A DNA stretch of 64,000 bases, from the NCBI GenBank assembly GCA_030491005.1, contig JAKZMJ010000015.1:62001-126000 (forward strand). The letters run 5' to 3'. The DNA is from Sulfurospirillum sp. (GTDB lineage Bacteria > Campylobacterota > Campylobacteria > Campylobacterales > Arcobacteraceae). Of this stretch, positions 8,022-18,214 are shown piece after piece; the stretch's first letter is position 1, and every line of letters begins with the position of its first letter. The notes beneath the pieces were generated by a model. It was given only the letters and a program-made list of their open reading frames with translations. It was not told the DNA's origin and did no database searches. Both the position numbers and the translations under genes were made by a program.

Positions 8022-9404
8022 GGGCACCTCTAAAAATAGACAAAAAATCACATAATTTTCAAATACTTAGAAAATCATAAAATAAGTCTTTTATTTAATC
8101 CAAATAAATTTACAAATAACTCTCTATAAAGCTATTATTTAAAGCATTTGATACCACTATTTAGCTATAATTACAACATAAATTATTATAAAAAGTGAGT
8201 ATATTATGGCAGGATTATTTGATTATGAGTTTCAGCTAGAAAAGATTAAAAAGCATCAACCACCTTTACAAAAGTTAAATGAAATTATTGATTGGGAATT
8301 ATTTAGACAACCTATTGAAGAATCATTAATGAAAGAAGATAAAAAAAGTAATGCTGGTAGGAAACCATATGATAAACTCTTAATGTTCAAAATAATTATA
8401 CTTCAAAGATACTACAATTTATCGGATGAACAAACAGAATTTCAAATCAAAGATAGATTATCTTTTATGAATTTTCTAGGTCTCCAAATAGGTGATAATG
8501 TACCTGATAGAAATACAATTTGGCTATTTAAAGAAGAACTAAAAGAGAAAGATTTATCAAAAAAACTATTTGATATTTTTACTGCTAAACTTTTATCTAA
8601 TGGTGTTATTGCTAAAGAGGGAACACTTGTAGACGCTAGCTTCATCAAAGTACCTAAACAAAGAAATAAAAGGCAAGATAATGCTGATATTAAAAAAGGT
8701 GCTATTCCTTTAGAGTTTGGAAAGAATAAAAATAAATTAGCTCAAAAAGATATAGATGCCAGATGGGTTACCAAGTATAAAACTAGAGAATTTGGATATA
8801 AAAATCATATATCAGTTGATCAAAAAACTAAAGTAATATCTACTTATACTGTAACACCCTCATCAACTCATGATTCACAAGTAATTAAAGAACTTATCAA
8901 TGAAAATGATACTACATTGTATGCTGATTCAGCATACAAATCAAAAGAGATAGAAGACTATCTTCAAAAAAATAATGTAAACTCAAAAGTTATCAATCGA
9001 GCATATAGAAATAAACCACTTACTAATGCTCAACACAAACTCAATCATAAATATTCAAAAACTAGAGTAAGAGTAGAACATATATTTGGAACATTCACAA
9101 CCTCTATGAATAAAGCTCTATCTTTAAAAGCTATTGGCATTGATAGGATTAAATCCCTAACAGGACTTTTAAATCTTACTTATAACTTTATACGATATGA
9201 ACAATTAGTAAGGTTAAAAAATATACCAATTATGAAAAGTTGATAATATATCAACAAAATAGTGAATATTATCACTATTTCAAGAGTAAATTATAGATAA
9301 TTTATAGTTGAAATTGTCATATTTTCTCAAATAAAATTTATATTCTGATATTTTTTAATAAATATTTGGAAAGTGGTTTTTAAATGCTATTTTTAGAGGT
9401 TCCC
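8022..9404 (+). mobile_element. ISb copy 1 (IS5 family), complete, 1383 bp
   Basis: Terminal inverted repeats are GGGCACCTCTAAAAAT on the left and GGGAACCTCTAAAAAT (inverted) on the right. A 4-bp TTAT target duplication lies at 8018-8021 and 9405-9408. The length is exactly that of copy 2 at 16832-18214. Insertion split the nuclease gene that begins at 7878. Confidence 0.97.
8206..9243 (+). CDS. ISb transposase, IS5 family
   Basis: 345-residue DDE transposase that moves ISb. The N-terminal region shows the IS5-type signature GRKPYDKLLMFKIIILQRYY, then IGDNVPDRNTIWLFKEEL. Catalytic stretches are GTLVDASFIKVP (first Asp), TTLYADSAYKSKE (second Asp) and RVRVEHIFGTF (Glu). The ATG at 8206 is preceded by AAAAGTGAG. 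It differs from the copy at 17016 by one residue (NEND against NEDD), so the two copies parted recently. Intact and probably functional. Confidence 0.96.
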   Translation: MAGLFDYEFQLEKIKKHQPPLQKLNEIIDWELFRQPIEESLMKEDKKSNAGRKPYDKLLMFKIIILQRYYNLSDEQTEFQIKDRLSFMNFLGLQIGDNVPDRNTIWLFKEELKEKDLSKKLFDIFTAKLLSNGVIAKEGTLVDASFIKVPKQRNKRQDNADIKKGAIPLEFGKNKNKLAQKDIDARWVTKYKTREFGYKNHISVDQKTKVISTYTVTPSSTHDSQVIKELINENDTTLYADSAYKSKEIEDYLQKNNVNSKVINRAYRNKPLTNAQHKLNHKYSKTRVRVEHIFGTFTTSMNKALSLKAIGIDRIKSLTGLLNLTYNFIRYEQLVRLKNIPIMKS

Positions 9405-9676
9405 TTATACATTAAATGGTGCATTAGTCAATGTATCCAATATCAAAAAAAGACCATCATTTTATAGTGAAAAGAATATACCTATGCAATATAGAAGTAA
9501 ATCAAAAGACTATATAAAAAGTGGTTTTGATAAAGGACATCTTTTATCTGACGCAAGTGTAGATTATGATAAAAAAATATTAAAAAAAGCTTATTCTATG
9601 GCTAATATAATCCCACAATATTTCTATGATGTAACTATATAAGATAACTATTTATATATTCTGATATTTAAATAAT

Positions 9677-11170
9677 GAGCCACTTGCAAATTAGCAAATA
9701 AGTTCATAATTTAGGTTTTTATTTGTAAAAAAAGTTGAAATCAAATTTCAAATAAGTTATAATTTTATATCCTAAAATTTAACAGAAAAGAGATTCAACT
9801 TATGAAAAATATTATACCAAAATTATCTTCAAATCTTTCAAAAATGTGGCTTAGGATTATAAACCATGAAAATTGTTTATTTCCTGAGATAAAAGAACAA
9901 TTAGGAACACTAAGCACTAAAGAAGAAAAATTAATAAAAATATTAGATTTTGCCCAAATAGAAAAGCATGTTACAATTGTAACAATTACAAACACTCCAA
10001 AAGATAGAGAAGAAATAGCAAGGGCATTTATTGCTAAATCAGTTTATAATATACAAACAACAAGAGATTTAATTCATAGACTGCATAGGGATAGAATATT
10101 GCGAGTATTATGTGGATGGAGATATAAAATAGATATTCCTAGTGAATCAAAATTTAGTAGAGTGTTTGAACAACTTAGTGATATGAAAATAGCTGAGAAA
10201 ACTCATCAAAAATTCATAGAAGAGTATTTGTCAGATACTATATTTATGTACAATGCAAGTGATGCTACTAAAATACCACTTAGGGAAAAACCTGTAAAAG
10301 TTGAGAAAAAAGAGAAAGCAAAAAATAAAGTTGGAAGACCTAAAAAAGGTGAGAAAAGAGAAGCTATAAAACCAAAGATTCTTGAATTTCAAAAAGATAT
10401 GAAAACTACTAATGATATGTTATCACTTGTATCAACATCATGTGGAGTTGGTATTAAACAAAATTCAAAAGGTAATAGAGAAGTTTGGATAGGTGGTAAA
10501 CTTCATATTAGTGTTGTTGATGGAGATATACCAGTAGTTGCATTTTATAGTGGTGCAAATGTTCATGATAGTTCTGTAGCACTTCCACTTATAAATGAAA
10601 CTAGCAAAAGAGTAATGTATCTTCATGATTTACTTGATGCTGGATATGATAGTGATATTATTGCAGAGTATTCTGAAGAGTTAAATCATAAACCAATCAT
10701 AGATATAAATCCTAAAAACTCTAAAGTGCTAAAAGAAAAAATAGCTTTAGCAAAAGAGGAAAAAGAAAAATTTGAATATTTAAATTTGACTCAAGCATCA
10801 GATAAACATCACTACAAGCAAAGAAGTATGGTAGAGCGAGTAAATAAATACTTAAAAGATGACTTTGGATGTGATAAAATATACTATCAAGGGGCAAATA
10901 AGGTAGCTTGCGTTTTAGCATTTGGAATTTTATCTATTTGTATACATCAAAGTTTAAAACTTATTACATGACCATTGATAGAAATTTATATAAAAATACT
11001 GAATTTTACAATTTAACCATAAGGAATGGAGAAAAAATGTGATTTTTTAATAAATTTGGTAAATATATTGTAAATTATGCAAGTTAGAAATAATAACTAT
11101 TTTTTTAAAGCTTAAAATAGTTACTATTAAGAATTATATATTTGATTGTGATTGAATTTGCAAGTAGCTC
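9677..11170 (+). mobile_element. ISd copy 1, complete element, 1494 bp
   Basis: The left end GAGCCACTTGCAAATT and the right end GAGCTACTTGCAAATT (inverted) are imperfect inverted repeats shared with copy 2 at 21174-22666. The two flanks do not match: the left is the end of the nuclease remnant, and the right (from 11171) is the interior of an inverted ISc. No 4-bp duplication is visible, unlike copy 2. The copy therefore marks a deletion or recombination junction rather than a simple insertion. Confidence 0.93.
9802..10971 (+). CDS. ISd transposase (DDE type)
   Basis: 389-residue transposase. The N-terminal DNA-binding part includes TTRDLIHRLHRDRILRVLCG and WRYKIDIPSESKFSRVFEQL. A basic linker (KVEKKEKAKNKVGRPKKGEK, residues about 168-190) contains an AT-hook-like GRPKKG. 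The catalytic part includes YNASDATKIPL (first Asp), LLDAGYDSDII (second Asp) and QRSMVERVNKYLKDDFG (Glu). The architecture fits the IS4/IS5 superfamily, and I cannot assign the ISfinder group. ATG 9802 follows AAAAGAGATTCAACTT. It differs from copy 2 at two or three residues. Confidence 0.93.
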   Translation: MKNIIPKLSSNLSKMWLRIINHENCLFPEIKEQLGTLSTKEEKLIKILDFAQIEKHVTIVTITNTPKDREEIARAFIAKSVYNIQTTRDLIHRLHRDRILRVLCGWRYKIDIPSESKFSRVFEQLSDMKIAEKTHQKFIEEYLSDTIFMYNASDATKIPLREKPVKVEKKEKAKNKVGRPKKGEKREAIKPKILEFQKDMKTTNDMLSLVSTSCGVGIKQNSKGNREVWIGGKLHISVVDGDIPVVAFYSGANVHDSSVALPLINETSKRVMYLHDLLDAGYDSDIIAEYSEELNHKPIIDINPKNSKVLKEKIALAKEEKEKFEYLNLTQASDKHHYKQRSMVERVNKYLKDDFGCDKIYYQGANKVACVLAFGILSICIHQSLKLIT

Positions 11171-11649
11171 TACAGAGTTAAATAATTTATCATAAAGTCG
11201 GTTCTTGAGTAGGGAATTTCTAAATCTACAGATTGTACTCTCGTCTGGTACACTATCCTCTAGGCTAAGTCCTACAAATCTAATAAAGAGTAGGTTTACA
11301 TAGAGTGCATCTTGGGTGGCTTGATCAAAGAGATTGTAATACTTCTGGAGTAACAGTACTCTAAACATCAGTACATTATCATAAGCAGGTGCTCCAGCTA
11401 CATTACTTTTAGCAATTCCATTTCTATTTAGTACTGGTCGTAATTTATCAAAGTCTATAATAGAGTCCAACTCTTTAAGAAATGAATTTACTTTTTCTAA
11501 TCTTGATGTTACTGCTATATCTGAAAATGTATTGTTTGTATCTTTAAATGCCATTTTTTACCTCTTCTTAGTGATGTTATTTTAGCTGAAAAGTGCTTTT
11601 AATGCCTTTAAATAGGTTGCTTTATTGGATTATACTGTGCAGTGGTCTC
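11171..11649 (-). pseudogene. ISc 5' fragment (left end and first part of transposase)
   Basis: Inverted ISc, running from its left terminus at 11649 through the transposase ATG at 11554 to about codon 128 (LYDKLFNSV), where ISd begins. The last residues of the apparent 149-residue ORF come from ISd. The 3' two-thirds of ISc is missing from this locus. The left terminus sits in ISe, at a different site from ISc copy 1. Confidence 0.93.
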
Positions 11650-12726
11650 ATGAAATAATACTTGATAAGTTAAGAGATATAGGAATATTAGATAAATTTT
11701 ATTTTAAAGATGATTATATGCTTGTAGCATTAGATGGTACTCATTATCATTCAAGTAAAAATATATCTTGTAAATGTTGTCAAAGTAAAACTAATAGTGA
11801 TACAGGTGAAGTACATTACTATCATAGTGTTATAACTCCAACAATAGTACATCCTGATATAAAAAAAGTTATACCATTGATGCAAGAGTTTATATCAAAT
11901 GATGATGGTAAAGATAAACAAGATTGTGAAGTAAATGCTTCTAAAAGATGGCTAGATAGTTTTAATAATCCAACTAATAAAAAACTTATTATTTTAGGTG
12001 ATAATTTATATTCAAGAGAACCTATGATAAAAAAAGTATTAGATAAGAGCCATTCATATATATTTGTAGCTAAACCAACATCACATAAATACTTATATGA
12101 ACAAATAGAAATGATAAAAAATCTAAATACTATTGATACAAAAATAATATCCAAAATGATTAATGGTAAAAAGCAAATTTTTACATATAACTATATTAAT
12201 AATTTAGCAATTAAAAATCCACAAGGAGATACACAACATCCACCACAAGAAGTAAACTGGTGTGAAGTTATAGTTACTAATGCTACGGGTAATAAACTAT
12301 ATCATAATAGCTTTGTTACTGATATATCTTTGAATGTAAATAATGTTATAGATATAGCAACAGCAGGACGAAGTAGATGGAAAATCGAAAATGAAAATAA
12401 CAATACTTTAAAAACTAAAGGCTATCATTTAGATCACAACTTTGGTCATGGAAAAGAAAATCTATCTAAAACACTTTGTAGCCTTAATATATTAGCTTTC
12501 TTATTTCATACAGTACAAGAACTTGATGATGATTTATATATGGAACTTCGTGATAATATTGGTACCAGAGAAGAGTTCTTTGTAGGTATTAATTTTTTAA
12601 CAACAATGTTTAATTTTAAAAGCTTTAATAAAATGTTGGAATATATACTTATTGCTCGCCAGACCGAAGAGAATGTAGATATGAAAGGATATATTATGTA
12701 GTTTTATTTTTGGGTTAGAATTGCTG
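11650..12726 (+). pseudogene. ISe 3' fragment, transposase missing its N-terminus
   Basis: This holds the ISe transposase from EIILDKLRDIGILDKFYF to the stop at 12701, plus the right terminus ending TTAGAATTGCTG at 12726. Catalytic residues are present: VALDGTHYH, ILGDNLYSRE and GRSRWKIENEN. The first 100 or so codons were removed by ISc. The frame appears to start at 11625 only because it reads through the ISc end. It is identical in almost every residue to the interrupted copy at 20659-23505. Confidence 0.9.
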
Positions 12727-12827
12727 AATATTTAGGATTGGTATTGACAAAGAGGGACAGTATACTTAGTATAGCTAAATCTCTTTTTATATTAGTATCG
12801 GTTTCATAAAGTCGAAGTATATCATAA

Positions 12828-12986
12828 AGGTGGATATTCAATCACAGGAGTGTTTATTTGGGTCCTGAAGGTGGTTATAAAGGTGGGCAAATTGTAGATG
12901 AAGGAACACCTGAGTATATAGCCTCAAATCATAAAAAATCTAAATCATATACGGGATATTACTTAGAAAAAGAATTAGAATTATAA
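12828..12986 (+). pseudogene. uvrA: UvrA C-terminal remnant
   Basis: The final 43 residues read [20 protein letters not shown], then [13 protein letters not shown] and stop at 12986. This matches the extreme C-terminus of the nucleotide-excision repair ATPase UvrA (family pattern LGPEGG-x3-G-x-IVxxGTPE, then S-x-TGxYL). The frame closes just upstream at 12827, and nothing before it looks like UvrA. It is therefore a short remnant, with a functional uvrA presumably elsewhere. The rest of 12727-13087 (between the ISe end and ccsBA) shows no gene. Confidence 0.75.
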
Positions 12987-13009
12987 AATATCTTTTTAAT
13001 ACTTAAGTT

Positions 13010-13033
13010 CTTAGCTCCTAGTTAGGAGCTAAG
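13010..13033. repeat. Near-perfect palindrome downstream of the UvrA remnant
   Basis: CTTAGCTCCTA, a GT spacer, then TAGGAGCTAAG: 11-bp arms. No T-run follows, so it is not a typical intrinsic terminator, but it could terminate ccsBA from the other strand or the old uvrA transcript. Confidence 0.45.
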
Positions 13034-13087
13034 ATGTTTATAAGCCAACACTTCTAAATTAAAATAAACTACAAGATTGTGAGACCT

Positions 13088-15835
13088 TTATTTTATACTA
13101 CTTTTAAGGTCTGAATTTTTATATGCTAAAGCTATTGTTAATATTACAAGAGAAGATGTTACATAAACCCAAATTGGTATAGGCACAGGATCTCCCGTAG
13201 CATAAGAGTGCATTCCTGATAGATAAAAGTTTACTCCGAAATATGTCATAAGTATAGAGTAAAAAGACAGAACACAAGCAACGCTTAGAACATAAGGAGT
13301 GTTGAATTTTTTAATAAATCTTAAATGCAGTACAATAACATAAACTACTATTGATATATAAGCCCAAGTTTCTTTAGGATCCCAACCCCAATATCTACCC
13401 CAAGATTCATTAGCCCAAATACCACCTAAAAAGTTTCCAATGGTAAGAGCTGATATACCAATGATTAATGAAATTTCACAAATAGCTATAACATGCTTGA
13501 TTGTCTCATCTAAATGAGGTCTATTTTTTCTAAAAATAAACATAATTAATATTAAATATCCTAAGATACAAGCTAAGCCAAAAAATCCATAAGAAGCTGT
13601 TAGAATAGAAACATGAATTGTTAACCAATATGATTTTAAAACAGGAACTAAGTTCGTAATTTGTGGATCAATTGTAGTTAAGTTCGCAGTAAACATAAAA
13701 ATACCAGCAATTATAACCGAAGCACTTAAGGCTAAAAGTGATTTTCTAAAGAATACTACACCTGCAAAAATAGCTGACCAAGATATATATAATAATGATT
13801 CATAAGTATTTGTCCATGGAGCATGTCCTGAGACAATCCATCTAAAACCCATACCAAAAGTATTAAGTAAAAACAATACTGCTAAAAGCACAAAAAATAC
13901 AAAAGTAGTTTTTTTGGTTTTAAAAGATGGATTAAATATCATGATAAATGAAGCAATTAACATAAATAATCCTAAAATCATATATGCAATAGTGAGTTTA
14001 AAAAATATGTTAATATCACTTAAAAATATTTCATTTTCAATTTGTGTATCACTTTGTATTACTTTAGAACCAGCTTTATGTTGGTACTGTTTAATTAAAT
14101 CTATATATTTATTAGTCATTTCCCATTGTTTATCTATAACAGAATTTATAAATCCTCGTGTTAGTAGCTCAATTGCTTTTTGATTTTCACCTTTAAACTT
14201 ATTTATTGCATCAAGTGGAGCATACCAAGTATTATTGTCATCATTTATTTTATTTTTATCTTCTTTTGCTTTTGGATAAATTTTAAATAAACTAGCATTG
14301 TAAACCATAAAAACGATATTTAATCTTTCGTCAAGTTTTAAAATATCTTTTTCAAAAGTTCCTCTTTTATCTGGTTTGCTTCTTGAAGTTTCTTGTACTT
14401 CTTTTTGTAGAAGATATTTTCCATCTTTAAAAACTTCTGAAAACGATACAAATTTTTGATTTCTTTCCATACCTAAAAGCTTTTTTAGTTTTGGAGTTTT
14501 AACTTTTATCATTCTAACATCTCGCCAAATACTAGGACTTGATAACATTCCTAAGATAATTTGATTTGCATTCATATCAAACATAGTACCTTTAGTTGAG
14601 ATTTTTAATAATATATTTTTATTCAAAGTATCAAGAGGTTTCATCCTTCCTTGTCTATCTTGTGTACTTAATCTTGCAAATTTTTTAGCCGATACTAAAG
14701 ATTTTTCTTTGAACTCTTTTAAGTAAGTTTGCACAGCTTGTTGTTTTTCTTCTATTTTCGTTTTTTCACTTGCATGTAAAAGATTTTGATTTTGAAAAAA
14801 CAATAAACTAAAAACTATGATTGCTAGGTTTTTATTTTTTACATATTTTGTTAGCTTCCAAAATCTACTTTTTTTATCAAAGAAGTTTAATAATAAACCT
14901 AAAGTTAGTAAAAAATACCCCAAATATGTAGGCCATTTTCCAGGATCGTTATTAACTGATAATACAGTTCCCTTTTCATCTTGGTCATATGAACTTTGAA
15001 AAAATAAGAAATTACCCTGATGTAGGGTTCTATTCATATAAATTCTATAATCGTAACTAGAATTATCTTCATTTACAACTGTAATTTCTGAAGCATAAGA
15101 CGATGGTGACATACTACCTGCATATCGTTCTAGTTGAAAATCTCTTAGATGAATAGAAAATGGAAGTTTTAAAGTTTTAGAACCATATTCAAAAGTTACA
15201 ATAGTATCTCCAAAGTCTTCAACTTTTGGAATACCTTGCTCACTTCTTGTTCCTATTAGTTTAACACTTCTACTTATATCATTAAGTTTTGCATTTATAA
15301 TTAAGTAATTTGTTTTATTTTGATTAGTTTTTGCATAATTATAATGCTTAAATTCTACTTGTAGTTCCTTATCATCAAGTTTTATAATATGTTTAAAATA
15401 ATTAGATCCCAAAGCAGTTAATTCAATAGGATATTCTTTATAATATGATTTGTCTTTTTGTTTAATTTTTATTTGTAAATAAGGTTCCAAAGAAATCATT
15501 TGATTTTGAGTTTGACCCTCTCTTATATGAATAATACCTTCGTATCCCATATATCTAGTCGTTGCTGCTCCTATTAAGATAACCACAAATGAAGTGTGAA
15601 AGATAAATCTAGCTTTACTTTTCCACATCTTATACTTAAAAATTATACCACTTAGATTAACCATTGTAAGAACTAAGATTATCTCATACCATAAATTATT
15701 ATACACCAATACTCTTGCACTTGATGTGCCAAAATCGTTTTCTATAAAAGTAGCAACTGCTGCACCAATGCCTAAAATACTTAATAATGTAATTGTAGCT
15801 TTAAATGAAAATAATATATTAAAAAATTGTTTCAA
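13088..15835 (-). CDS. ccsBA: Cytochrome c biogenesis protein CcsBA (system II fused synthetase)
   Basis: About 915 residues in the inner membrane. It moves haem to the periplasm and attaches it to CXXCH motifs of c-type cytochromes. The N-terminal third is ResB/CcsB-like (membrane segments, then a periplasmic domain). The C-terminal part is CcsA with the haem-binding WWD stretch SWGRYWGWDPKETWAYISIV. The fused form is the usual one in Campylobacterota. The open frame reaches GTG 15877, but TTG at 15835 has AAAGGAATG 8 bases before it and begins directly with KQFFNILFSFKATITLL, the first membrane segment, so I take it as the start. It stands as an intact, probably essential gene between two IS clusters. 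Confidence 0.93.
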   Translation of the reverse strand: MKQFFNILFSFKATITLLSILGIGAAVATFIENDFGTSSARVLVYNNLWYEIILVLTMVNLSGIIFKYKMWKSKARFIFHTSFVVILIGAATTRYMGYEGIIHIREGQTQNQMISLEPYLQIKIKQKDKSYYKEYPIELTALGSNYFKHIIKLDDKELQVEFKHYNYAKTNQNKTNYLIINAKLNDISRSVKLIGTRSEQGIPKVEDFGDTIVTFEYGSKTLKLPFSIHLRDFQLERYAGSMSPSSYASEITVVNEDNSSYDYRIYMNRTLHQGNFLFFQSSYDQDEKGTVLSVNNDPGKWPTYLGYFLLTLGLLLNFFDKKSRFWKLTKYVKNKNLAIIVFSLLFFQNQNLLHASEKTKIEEKQQAVQTYLKEFKEKSLVSAKKFARLSTQDRQGRMKPLDTLNKNILLKISTKGTMFDMNANQIILGMLSSPSIWRDVRMIKVKTPKLKKLLGMERNQKFVSFSEVFKDGKYLLQKEVQETSRSKPDKRGTFEKDILKLDERLNIVFMVYNASLFKIYPKAKEDKNKINDDNNTWYAPLDAINKFKGENQKAIELLTRGFINSVIDKQWEMTNKYIDLIKQYQHKAGSKVIQSDTQIENEIFLSDINIFFKLTIAYMILGLFMLIASFIMIFNPSFKTKKTTFVFFVLLAVLFLLNTFGMGFRWIVSGHAPWTNTYESLLYISWSAIFAGVVFFRKSLLALSASVIIAGIFMFTANLTTIDPQITNLVPVLKSYWLTIHVSILTASYGFFGLACILGYLILIMFIFRKNRPHLDETIKHVIAICEISLIIGISALTIGNFLGGIWANESWGRYWGWDPKETWAYISIVVYVIVLHLRFIKKFNTPYVLSVACVLSFYSILMTYFGVNFYLSGMHSYATGDPVPIPIWVYVTSSLVILTIALAYKNSDLKSSIK

Positions 15836-16040
15836 ACTAACATTCCTTTGAGAAGTAAAATAAATGTGATTATACACTTTTTTATGTAAATTTTGTGTGT
15901 AGTATTTATTTTTAATTAATAAATTCTTTAAATAAAATTTTAATACACACCTATTTGCGTATTGTACTTTTACAATATTTGATTTGACTTAAGTTCTATT
16001 ACTAGTTGATAATAAAATGCTAATTTTATTTATTACTATT

Positions 16041-16153
16041 CTAGTTGTTCTATAATTTTATAGATTTTTTCTTGTGCTTTTGTTAAAACTCTAAATTCTA
16101 CTCTTCTTGATTTTGTAAAATCTTGTTGACCATTTTCTTTATAAATTAATTAC
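16041..16153 (-). pseudogene. OmpA-domain protein, C-terminal remnant
   Basis: A frame open from the ISa boundary reads GQQDFTKSRRVEFRVLTKAQ, then EKIYKIIEQLE, and ends at 16041. The SRRVEFRV segment is the last strand of OmpA/MotB-type peptidoglycan-binding domains. Everything upstream is replaced by ISa at 16154, so only the last 37 residues survive. Bases 15836-16040 hold the ccsBA upstream region and nothing else I recognise. It is not a copy of the OmpA-like gene at 48085, whose C-terminus differs. Confidence 0.7.
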
Positions 16154-16831
16154 CTTAACTTTCGCACCTAAAACAATCAATAAAACATCAAATAACAAGC
16201 AGATTATCAATACTTAATCCAAGATTTTCATGTCTATTGACAATATTATTTTAAGTGTAAATAATTAAAATAATATTATAAAAATAAACTATAAAATAGT
16301 ATCAAAGAAGCTTTTATACAGTGCTTATTAGCTATAATATGGATATTAAAAAAGAGGTTTATTGATGAATATTCAAGAGAAAATAACTAATATTATAAAT
16401 GGCAAGCTAAAAAATCCAATTTTCAAGACAATGCAAGTACTAAATATAAAAACAATTTTATCTCAAAGTAAATTCACTAAGAAAGATGGTGTTAGTGTTT
16501 ATATGGTAGTTATTCATTTTGTCTATATGTTGGTTATGAATAAAAAGATATCAACATTTTCAAATCAAAGTGATGATAGTTTAAAGAAAGATGTTTACTA
16601 TAGATTACTTAGCAATAGTAACTACAACTGGAGAAAACTACTATCTTTATCAACATTAAAGATACTAAAATTACTTCATAAAGTACAAGATAAAAAAGCT
16701 GTAAGAGTTTTAATTATTGATGATACAGTTGAGGGAAAAGTTGGTAAAGATATAGAGGGTAGTAGTGACTACTTATGGAGTAATAAAGAGAAACGAACTA
16801 TTAGAGGTATCAATGTTGTATCTTTAAATTA

Positions 16832-18214
16832 GGGCACCTCTAAAAATAGACAAAAAATCACATAATTTTCAAATACTTAGAAAATCATAAAATAAGTCTT
16901 TTATTTAATCCAAATAAATTTACAAATAACTCTCTATAAAGCTATTATTTAAAGCATTTGATACCACTATTTAGCTATAATTACAACATAAATTATTATA
17001 AAAAGTGAGTATATTATGGCAGGATTATTTGATTATGAGTTTCAGCTAGAAAAGATTAAAAAGCATCAACCACCTTTACAAAAGTTAAATGAAATTATTG
17101 ATTGGGAATTATTTAGACAACCTATTGAAGAATCATTAATGAAAGAAGATAAAAAAAGTAATGCTGGTAGGAAACCATATGATAAACTCTTAATGTTCAA
17201 AATAATTATACTTCAAAGATACTACAATTTATCGGATGAACAAACAGAGTTTCAAATCAAAGATAGATTATCTTTTATGAATTTTCTAGGTCTCCAAATA
17301 GGTGATAATGTACCTGATAGAAATACAATTTGGCTATTTAAAGAAGAACTAAAAGAGAAAGATTTATCAAAAAAACTATTTGATATTTTTACTGCTAAAC
17401 TTTTATCTAATGGTGTTATTGCTAAAGAGGGAACACTTGTAGACGCTAGCTTCATCAAAGTACCTAAACAAAGAAATAAAAGGCAAGATAATGCTGATAT
17501 TAAAAAAGGTGCTATTCCTTTAGAGTTTGGAAAGAATAAAAATAAATTAGCTCAAAAAGATATAGATGCCAGATGGGTTACCAAGTATAAAACTAGAGAA
17601 TTTGGATATAAAAATCATATATCAGTTGATCAAAAAACTAAAGTAATATCTACTTATACTGTAACACCCTCATCAACTCATGATTCACAAGTAATTAAAG
17701 AACTTATCAATGAAGATGATACTACATTGTATGCTGATTCAGCATACAAATCAAAAGAGATAGAAGACTATCTTCAAAAAAATAATGTAAACTCAAAAGT
17801 TATCAATCGAGCATATAGAAATAAACCACTTACTAATGCTCAACACAAACTCAATCATAAATATTCAAAAACTAGAGTAAGAGTAGAACATATATTTGGA
17901 ACATTCACAACCTCTATGAATAAAGCTCTATCTTTAAAAGCTATTGGCATTGATAGGATTAAATCCCTAACAGGACTTTTAAATCTTACTTATAACTTTA
18001 TACGATATGAACAATTAGTAAGGTTAAAAAATATACCAATTATGAAAAGTTGATAATATATCAACAAAATAGTGAATATTATCACTATTTCAAGAGTAAA
18101 TTATAGATAATTTATAGTTGAAATTGTCATATTTTCTCAAATAAAATTTATATTCTGATATTTTTTAATAAATATTTGGAAAGTGGTTTTTAAATGCTAT
18201 TTTTAGAGGTTCCC
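16832..18214 (+). mobile_element. ISb copy 2 (IS5 family), complete, 1383 bp
   Basis: Same terminal repeats as copy 1 (GGGCACCTCTAAAAAT and GGGAACCTCTAAAAAT) and the same length. A 4-bp ATTA duplication flanks it, confirmed against the uninterrupted ISa sequence at 640-670. Confidence 0.97.
17016..18053 (+). CDS. ISb transposase, IS5 family (second copy)
   Basis: 345-residue DDE transposase, identical to the copy at 8206 except for Asp in place of Asn in the NEDD segment (about residue 232). It has the same ribosome site and catalytic stretches (VDASFI, YADSAY, VEHIFG). Intact. Confidence 0.96.
   Translation: MAGLFDYEFQLEKIKKHQPPLQKLNEIIDWELFRQPIEESLMKEDKKSNAGRKPYDKLLMFKIIILQRYYNLSDEQTEFQIKDRLSFMNFLGLQIGDNVPDRNTIWLFKEELKEKDLSKKLFDIFTAKLLSNGVIAKEGTLVDASFIKVPKQRNKRQDNADIKKGAIPLEFGKNKNKLAQKDIDARWVTKYKTREFGYKNHISVDQKTKVISTYTVTPSSTHDSQVIKELINEDDTTLYADSAYKSKEIEDYLQKNNVNSKVINRAYRNKPLTNAQHKLNHKYSKTRVRVEHIFGTFTTSMNKALSLKAIGIDRIKSLTGLLNLTYNFIRYEQLVRLKNIPIMKS

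Larger units (their letters stand above)
7878..9642 (+). pseudogene. Secreted DNA/RNA non-specific endonuclease, split by ISb and 3'-truncated
   Basis: Joining 7878-8021 to 9409-9642 (the sequence between is ISb plus the duplicated TTAT) restores one reading frame of 125 codons. It begins with a signal peptide (MKIFISLFAFTLLVCAS) and then reads FKGCDKVIDKQVYKVCYSYK. The second half carries SGFDKGHLLSDASVDYD, corresponding to the DRGH catalytic motif of NUC1/EndA nucleases with Lys in place of Arg, and then SMANIIPQ. After PQ the expected C-terminal half is missing: the frame ends at 9642, 35 bases before ISd. The original role was probably extracellular nucleic-acid digestion. It is inactive now. 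Confidence 0.8.

Noticed and set aside
11822-12154. Antisense 104-110-residue ORFs (also at 1475-1789 and 22703-23035)
   Set aside because: All three are the opposite strand of the same conserved ISe transposase segment and repeat with it; no independent support.
11625-12701. Treating the 358-residue ORF here as a complete gene
   Set aside because: Its start lies in the ISc terminus. The real gene begins upstream in intact ISe copies, so this is a 5'-truncated transposase.
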